Assembly (NCBI GenBank): GCA_026419785.1
Contig: JAODTK010003865.1
Span: forward strand, 124,001-188,000
Origin: Sclerodactyla briareus
Taxonomy: Eukaryota; Echinodermata; Holothuroidea; Dendrochirotida; Sclerodactylidae
Direction of reading: 5' to 3'
DNA length: 64,000 bases
In this document: positions 58,001-64,000 of the stretch, piece after piece
Layout of the letters: each line of letters begins with the position of its first letter
How positions within the stretch are numbered: the first letter of the stretch is position 1
The notes under the pieces: generated by a model
Seen by the model: the letters and a program-made list of their open reading frames with translations, nothing else
The model's database searches: none
Told to the model about the DNA's origin: nothing
Position numbers and translations under genes: made by a program

Positions 58001-59092
58001 AAGAAATGTACCCTAAGAAGGTTGGGTTTGACAGGTCACTTATGATCAGAGGTAATATCTGTGAAGAACAGGATACCCTGTAAAAGTTGGGTTTGACAGG
58101 TCACTAATGATAGAGGTAATATCTGTGAGAACAGGAAGAAGTGTACCCTGTAGAGGTTGGTTTGGAAAGGTCAAACTTATGATCAGAAGGTAATACTGTG
58201 AAGAACAGGATTACCCTGTAAAGTGTGGGTTTGACAGGGCACTAGATCAGAGGTAATATCTGTGAAGAACAGGAAAGAAGTTACCCTGTAGAATGTTGGT
58301 TTGAACAGGTCACTTATGATCAGAGGTAATACTGTGAAGAACAGGGATGCCTGTTGAATGTTGGTTTGACAGGTCACTAATGATCAGAGCGTATATCGTG
58401 AAGAACAGGAAGAAGTGTACCCTGTAGAATGTGGTTTGACAGGTCCACTTATGATCAGAGGTAATATCTGTGAAGAACAGGATGCCCTGTAGATGTTGGT
58501 TGAAGGTCACTAATGATAGAGGTAATATCGGAAGAACAGGAAGAAGTGTACCCTGTAGAATGGTGGTTTGACAGGTCACTTATGATAAGAGGTAATATCT
58601 GTGAAGAACAGGATGCCCTGTGTAGATGTTGGTTTGACAGGTCCCTAATGATCAGAGGTAAAATGTGAAGGAACAGGAAGGAGTTGTACCCTGTAGAATG
58701 TGTTTGACAGGTAACTATGATCAGAGGTAATATATGTGAAGAAAAAGATGCCTGAGATGTTGGTTTGAAAAGAAACTAATGATCAGAGGTAATATCTGTG
58801 AAGAAACAGGAAGAGTGTACACGTTGTAGAATGGTGGTGTTTGAAAGGTCACTAATGATAAGAGGTAAATCTGTGAGAACAGGAAGAAGGTCCCTGTTGA
58901 ATGTTGGTTTGACAGGTTACTAATGATCAGAGGTAATATCTGTGAAGAACAGGATTACCCTGTAAAGTGTGGGTGTGGTTTGACAGGTCCACCAATGATC
59001 AGGGGTAATATATGTGAAAGAACTGCAGAAAGAGGTAACCTGTAAAGTGTGGGTTCGAAACGGTCACTAATGATCAGGGGTAATATCTGTAT
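55009..59092. repeat. Large minisatellite, 65-bp basic unit, about 62 units, with a dimeric higher-order section
   Basis: The basic unit is AATATCTGTGAAGAACAGGT, TACCCTGTAAAGTGTGGGTT, TGACAGGTCACTAATGATCA, GAGGT. Most units from about 55580 to 57700 are this type. From about 57910 to 58790 two variants alternate. One is about 73 bp with AGGAAGAAGTGTACCCTGTA and CACTTATGATC. The other is about 64 bp with AGGATGCCCTGTAGA and CACTAATGATC. This gives dimers of about 137 bp. Unit-to-unit differences are mostly one-base indels. The array lies between the duplicated exon-like segments at 54196 and 59115. Confidence 0.95.
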
Positions 59093-59114
59093 AAGGGTTA
59101 TTATATTATTTCAG

Positions 59115-59263
59115 TTAAGGGAGAACCAGAAGCTCAGCTGACAGTGGACATTAAAGACTATACCAGTTTGAATGCTTTGAAAAAAAAAGCTTCTGTTAGA
59201 ATTAAAACACTGAGAAGAAGAAACAGGCGATTAAGGGACTTTCGTATTAAGAATAAAACTTAA
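59115..59263 (+). CDS. Candidate terminal exon, basic C-terminus, unknown gene
   Basis: A strong acceptor (TTATATTATTTCAG) ends at 59114. From 59117 the frame reads KGEPEAQLTVDIKDYTSLNA, then LKKKASVRIKTLRRRNRRLR, then DFRIKNKT and TAA at 59261-59263. The end is strongly basic, possibly a short helix or nuclear-type tail. An AATAAA at 59378-59383 follows about 115 bp later, consistent with a 3' UTR. It enters in phase 2, which does not match the phase-0 end of the 53722 exon, so at least one exon or an indel is unaccounted for. The family is not recognised. Confidence 0.5.
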
Positions 59264-59377
59264 TTTGTCAGGTCATTTTAGGAATTTTTATGTGTTTGTG
59301 TTATAGGTGTAAAATATGTGATGTCGTTGGGCCATTGGAAAATGTCCGATGAACTAGTTTGTGTTTGTGTAGTGAAT

Positions 59378-59383
59378 AATAAA
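59378..59383 (+). terminator. Poly(A) signal AATAAA
   Basis: Canonical hexamer about 115 bp after the stop of the candidate terminal exon, followed by a T-rich stretch. Confidence 0.45.
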
Positions 59384-59509
59384 ACTTTTTTGGCGTTGGC
59401 CTTGGTCTACAGAAGACAGTATATATGGAATTCATAAAATTCCTGAACACATTCAAAACACATCAGATCCAGAAAAATGTTAACGAACCATACCTAGAGT
59501 TGGGCGAAA

Positions 59510-60025
59510 TTCTTACTAAGTTTGAAATTTGAATAAAATATGCAAATTGGCACACATGCAATGACCTCTACTGACCCCAGCTGTATTTTTAAAATGATCA
59601 GGATCAAAGGTGGATCACAATCTACAGTTTGTGGACAATCCAACAAACTTTCAAAAATTGCTTAAATTATGCAAATAGACACATTAATTGACCTCCAGTG
59701 ACCCCTACTCACTTTTAAGTTCTGGAAATCATGGTAGACCACATCACACCAAGTCTCGTGGAAAGAAATCTGACAAACTTGGAGAATTTGCATTTTTTAA
59801 ATTATGCAATTAACAACTTAATTAGCATATTGTGGCTAAACAATAAATTACATAATGAGCTGATTACTCAATTATGACTTGCTGCCCAAAATCTGATCAG
59901 ATCGTGTACACCCAACCCGATGACACACAACTTTTGTCATAATCGGCCTCACGGTTTGTGAGAAATCCTGCTAACAAGAAGTATACTACACCACAAATAT
60001 ACACACACATACACACACGCCAAAG
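59510..60025. repeat. Dispersed repeat R3 with ATGCAAAT-type units and CA tail
   Basis: Three related segments (near 59535, 59663 and 59800) share AAATTATGCAAAT, CACATTAATTGACCT and TGACCCC blocks at about 130-bp spacing. The block ends in an ACAC-rich tail (about 60000-60018). Two TGACCT-N4-TGACCC arrangements are present. The family is inferred from internal structure, since only one copy lies in the window. Confidence 0.55.
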
Positions 60026-60690
60026 TGACCACCATTTTCCTCCTATTTCATTCAGGTGAGACAAAAAATGAGGTCATGTTGGTTATTGAAATATGATGGA
60101 ATATTTTGACGCCTAAAACAACAAACAACACTAAACAATAAGCCAGTTTGGAGATACAGATAGCTCCTGAGCAGGTGGCATTCTCCCCCGGCACGAGGCA
60201 TTGTGCACAAACTCTGTCTGCTCTCGTATTCCGCCACGTTTTTCAATGAGTGACAGCGATGTTTGAGAAACGTTACGTTATTACGCCATTGTTCTCAACA
60301 AACAAGTTGTATATGGTTTCAGCGGATTCACTGTATGCAATTAAATCCAGTAAAACTTGTCATGTGTCATTCCACTCGGTCAAAATTATCTAATATTTTA
60401 GTGACCTGGGTTTAGAATGGAATAGTCCTCTTTAACTGGTACATACGGACCAATTTCAATTGAGCAAGTGATGTTGATTGGCTGGCATCTTAGAATATGG
60501 CAGTATGCGGGTGGTGCCATATTTACGGTTATTCTGTAGGTCCTCATATTTTGTTGGTGACCTATATAAATAGTTTTCAGGAAATTTGGGGACAGATCCA
60601 GCTGTATTTTTGCCGGGTTGAATCAGTCGGTTTTAACAAAGTTGTTGCTACTTCCGTACTGACCATTGGTTGAGGCATAAAAAATTAGTA
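60026..60690. other. Unassigned stretch
   Basis: No gene or repeat recognised. A 64-codon minus frame (60052-60246) has no motif. Confidence 0.4.
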
Positions 60691-60880
60691 AATTTGTCTG
60701 CAAAAATAATATTTTGGCCTAATTCATGTATTGTCATCATGATGACTGGAAGCTCATACTTGATATGTGAGTTACCCGAGATGAATGCATGAACCATATG
60801 TTTTTTAGTCAGATCAAAGGGCATATGAGGTACCAGAGGTCAAAAGCTGAAAATGTGAACACAATAATCTAAGTCGGTGG
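60690..60880. repeat. R1 fragment
   Basis: Contains AATATTTTGGCCTAATTC, GGAAGCTCATACTTGATATG, GAGATGAATGCATGAACC, GTCAGATCAAAGG and CCAGAGGTCAAAAGCTGAAA in R1 order, without the GT head. Confidence 0.75.
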
Positions 60881-61429
60881 TACCATGAGACCGAACACTT
60901 CGGCGGGTCTGCAAATATTTGCTGCGTAGAAAGTAACTAAGCACACCATTGGACAAACTGCCCGAATTGTGTAGAAATGACTCTCTAATTTTCAGTATAT
61001 TTTTTGTTAGATATCAGCCCCTTCGGAATGAAAACGTGGACATTCCTGCAGCTAGGCCTAAGCCATTTTGTATGCTTAGTTTACAGTGGTATCTTGAGTA
61101 AAACACTTTTCACTTTTCAAGGCCACGCAAGGCACAAAGTTGAGAAATTAGGGCCAGAAACCAGTTCATGTAAACTTTTATGTTCTGTTAACAACCCCCA
61201 TAACATTGACAGAGAATAAAAGGCTTCCTGTGTGAGTTTTTACCGACCATTTTGAGTGCAGTTGGATATGCCTAGGGAAAACACATTTTCACTGACTCAA
61301 ACTATTTCAGGTTGATTATCAGGTCTTAGCAATTTGTTGCAACTCTTATTAACTGGAGATGGGTTATAGGAATCAACCAAAATGTTGAACATCCCTCATG
61401 GTTTTATTAGTTTTTCCAGGGTGTGGTTC
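60881..61429. other. Unassigned stretch
   Basis: A 71-codon plus frame (61004-61219) without motifs. No repeat recognised. Confidence 0.4.
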
Positions 61430-61605
61430 AATGGTACCGTTCGGTTCATGATACCCCTATTATAATGCCCTGGTCTGATCAGGTTAAAAACTTAGTTGTA
61501 GCTTTTGTATGGGGCTACAGGAACCATGTTTTTTGGTTAGGTCAGGGGGAATATGGTTCCAAAAATAGGAAATGTGAAAATTTTTATATTTGGCCAAATT
61601 TAGCT

Positions 61606-61639
<34 letters not shown>

Positions 61640-61652
61640 TAAATTAAAAAAA

Positions 61653-61699
<47 letters not shown>

Positions 61700-62210
61700 A
61701 AAATGAATACATGATAAACTTGACCCATCTAGTTTGGATGGATAAGTCCCGAATGCCTGGTCTGATAGGTTGAAAATTTGGTAAGGCAGCTTTTTTGTGG
61801 AGTACAGGAACCCGATTATTATTTCTGGGTTGCAGACCAGGGTAAGATTGGGGGAAAATTGGATTTCATGAAATTGATAATTTGCAAATTTCAGCTGATA
61901 ACTCGATCCACTGGATTGGATGAAGATCTTATGGTGTAATGGGGTTCCCCATAATGAGTAAATAATGCCTATTGTTTTGGGATCAGGTCACCGAGAATCA
62001 ACGGAGGTCAAGAGGGGTTAAAGTTGGAAATCTTGTCAACACATTAAGTCCAGAGTGGTTGGTCAGGTGAAATTGGTTGCAAACTTTTTATGGGGGGTAC
62101 AAGAATCTATCATTTGGATGTCGACTGGGGCCAGTTGGGGAAAACGGTAATATTGTGAAAAAAATGATAGATGGTAACTGAAGCTTGTTAACAAGACCTC
62201 ATCTTAAGCC
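61430..62210. repeat. R1, copy 4, with internal poly(A)
   Basis: Blocks GCCCTGGTCTGATCAGGTTA, TACAGGAACC, GTCAGGGGGAATATGG and TTGGCCAAATTTAGCTTGTA. An A-rich tract interrupted by T and C (about 61613-61697) is followed by more R1 blocks (GAATGCCTGGTCTGATAGG and GTACAGGAACCCGATTATT, for example). It lacks the GT head. Confidence 0.75.
61613..61697. repeat. Poly(A) tract
   Basis: About 85 bp of nearly pure A. It could be the tail of an inserted retro-copy or an expanded A run within R1. Confidence 0.9.
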
Positions 62211-62239
62211 ACCAAAAAATGTACTTGCACTGTAGCTAA

Positions 62240-63115
62240 TGAATTCAGGTGAAAGACCATATCAGTTGTGGAATATTGTGAGAAAGAAAACATTCAGAAT
62301 GCACTCATTAACAACACATTGTGGAGTACATTACCGGTGAAAAAAACAGTGAACTCAGTGTAAAAATATTGTGAGAAGACATGGCCAAGTTGGGAGATTG
62401 AAGGTACATGAGAGAGTACATACAGGTGATGAAAGACCATATCAGTGTGAATATTGTGGAAATCTTTTGTCAAAAATGCACCATTAACAAACCATGAGAG
62501 TACATACCGGGTGAAAAACCATATCAGTGGAAATATTGTAAGAAAAATCGTTTGCTCAGATAGCAGCATTAAATTCCACATGAGAGAGTGCGTACAGGTG
62601 AAAGACCATATCAGTTGGGTAAATAATGTGAGAAAGCATTAGCCTCACAGGGAGCATTGAAGAGAACATTGAGAGAATAATAAGGTGAATGAAAGTTCCG
62701 TCTCAGTGTTATAATATTGTGGGAAAGCCATTTGCTGAGTTGGGAATCATGATAGTTACAGGAGACACTCCATACAGGTGAAAGGCCAGTATCAGTGTAA
62801 ATATTGTGAGAAAATCTTTCGCTACATTGTAATCATTAACAAGACATGAGAGAGTACATACCGTTGGAAAACCATATCAGTGTAAACATTGTAAGAAAAC
62901 ATTTGTTCGGTGGAACATTGAGGACATGAGATGTTGAGAGACCAGATCAGTGAAATTTTTGAGAAAAGCATGTGCTGTACGGGAACACTGAACACGCTCG
63001 AGAGTACATACTGTTAAGGCCATATCATGTAAAGATTATGAGAACCATATACTCGATGAGCATTAAAGAAGCATGATATTACATACCGCCTGGAAAGACA
63101 GGTGCCAATTCCAGT
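62240..63115 (+). pseudogene. C2H2 zinc-finger array, about ten fingers, frame broken
   Basis: Linkers of the TGE(R/K)PYQC type recur every 82-90 bp (near 62245, 62330, 62420, 62505, 62593, 62680, 62775 and 62860, with weaker ones near 62935 and 63010). Each is followed by C..C (YCEYCEK, YCKHCKK-type readings), a K.F-like block and H...H/R.H (HERVHTG, near 62410 for example). This is the hallmark of a multi-finger C2H2 DNA-binding protein. About one indel per finger destroys a continuous frame. The longest clean stretch is a single finger plus linkers (about 62385-62500). It may be a real gene with sequencing errors or a decayed paralogue. Confidence 0.8.
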
Positions 63116-64000
63116 GACATTTTTTACTGACTTTCCTCTTGTTTTGTTTTGGTACTGATAGCAATAGAAAATGACCTGGAGGGAATTGTTTCAGTGTAAT
63201 AGTAAAGTTTATCCTTGAATGCTTACAACAGTAGGAAAAAATACACCTCAAGAATTGGTGGTGATCTTTATGCCGCCACTAAATGTGGCTTGCGTGACAG
63301 AATAATATAGCCAAATCAGAATTCACACACAAATTTTTGATGTCTCTCGTCTAATGAAATTTCTAACTATAACAAAAAACCAAAAAACTTTATACTTTCA
63401 TCCGAGTTTAAAAAAACTCCTACCCTCAGTAACTATGCAACAATTGTAAAAATGTTGTAACGCATTACATGATGAAGGGTATTGTACGTCGTCAGATATT
63501 TTAGACCAAATTCAGTGGTGAATCTAAGGCGTACACTGTAGATCTTGCAACGTGAAATCTAAACATATCAATAGTTCCAAGTTTCCAAGAGGAAACTTTC
63601 TTGGTCCGAAATAGGCCTCAATGGGAACCCAGTTGACAACATGATCAAAAAATCGAGGAACCGCCTGCACATGCCTGGTAATTCCAGACATTTTGAATGT
63701 TCCCACAGGGAAGTCCTTATGGCAGCAACCTCATTGTTTGAATATGGCAGCTCCTGGTGGAATCCATCTGACAATGCGGTAACGGCGCTGCCATCGGAAA
63801 ATTTTTAAATGCGCAACCCGCATCGTTCTTGGTCTTGATTATATAGATTATCCCACTGCGCTACAATTCCTTGGTATTTTAAGTGCCCACGAATGCAGAA
63901 ACCATTTTATGCCACCATTTGCGTTTGATTCCTGAAATCTGGAAGATTTCTGTGCGGTACAAGAGAGCAGTCTGCAACGTAACATGCACTTTTGCGTAAC
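63116..64000. other. Unassigned stretch at the window end
   Basis: Two overlapping minus frames (63524-63706 and 63568-63774) are open, without recognised domains. The plus strand shows short protein-like pieces across frames (63590-63800), hinting at a frame-broken retroelement, but no conserved motif can be named. Confidence 0.3.

Noticed and set aside
55009..59092. CRISPR-like regular repeats
   Set aside because: Units are contiguous 65-bp tandem repeats with no unique spacers, in an animal genome. It is a minisatellite.

Overview
This window is eukaryotic, non-coding-rich animal DNA. It has no operons and no intact long gene. It is packed with dispersed repeats, microsatellites and dead or error-broken retroelements, and I see no complete host gene. 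The repeat types fit a marine deuterostome invertebrate such as an echinoderm or hemichordate: CR1-type LINEs with a PHD finger and a 2A-like peptide, a Penelope-like element, tRNA-derived SINEs, and families carrying arrays of AGGTCA. That placement is inference, not proof. Almost every recognisable protein is broken by single-base insertions or deletions, and tandem units differ from each other mainly by one-base indels and homopolymer lengths. This could be old decay, but the density and evenness also look like uncorrected long-read error, so stop codons and frameshifts here are weak evidence of pseudogenisation.

Layout, left to right. 1-1.35 kb: a partial direct repeat. 1.35-5.09 kb: an L1-like LINE split by a 1.3 kb repeat (called R2 here). 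5.09-6.5 kb: a GT-tract-led tandem repeat (called R1) with nuclear-receptor-like half-sites. 6.5-12.8 kb: mostly featureless, with a possible promoter/exon near 8.7-9.45 kb. 12.9-13.4 kb: a LINE 3' tail. 16-17 kb: a GC-rich palindromic cluster and a strong hairpin. 19.5-22.3 kb: a CR1-like LINE interrupted by a small inverted-repeat element. 23.6-25.8 kb: an R1 copy split by a minus-strand LINE fragment. 29.5-36.5 kb: tandem repeats, SINEs, a triplicated Gypsy-type pol tail, and two copies of an inverted-repeat element (called T) with GC-rich ends and a microsatellite core.

37.6-39.5 kb: a Penelope-like element on the minus strand. 39.8-43.4 kb: the best LINE of the window (CR1/jockey-like), readable as 2A-like peptide, PHD-like finger, endonuclease, reverse transcriptase and C-terminal region. 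43.4-46 kb: a third T copy, a T end fragment, and a related unoccupied site. 46.4-47.3 kb: a tandem duplication. 48.2-51.2 kb: a second R2 copy bounded on both sides by the same 17-bp minisatellite, followed by R1. 53.7-59.4 kb: scattered candidate exons, a 4-kb minisatellite of about 62 units, and a candidate terminal exon with a poly(A) signal. 59.4-62.2 kb: repeats R3 and R1. 62.2-63.1 kb: a run of about ten C2H2 zinc fingers in broken frame.

The window mostly records nested insertion: at least four cases where one element interrupts another at a definable point. The T inverted-repeat family and the R1/R3 AGGTCA repeats are the most promising things to follow up.
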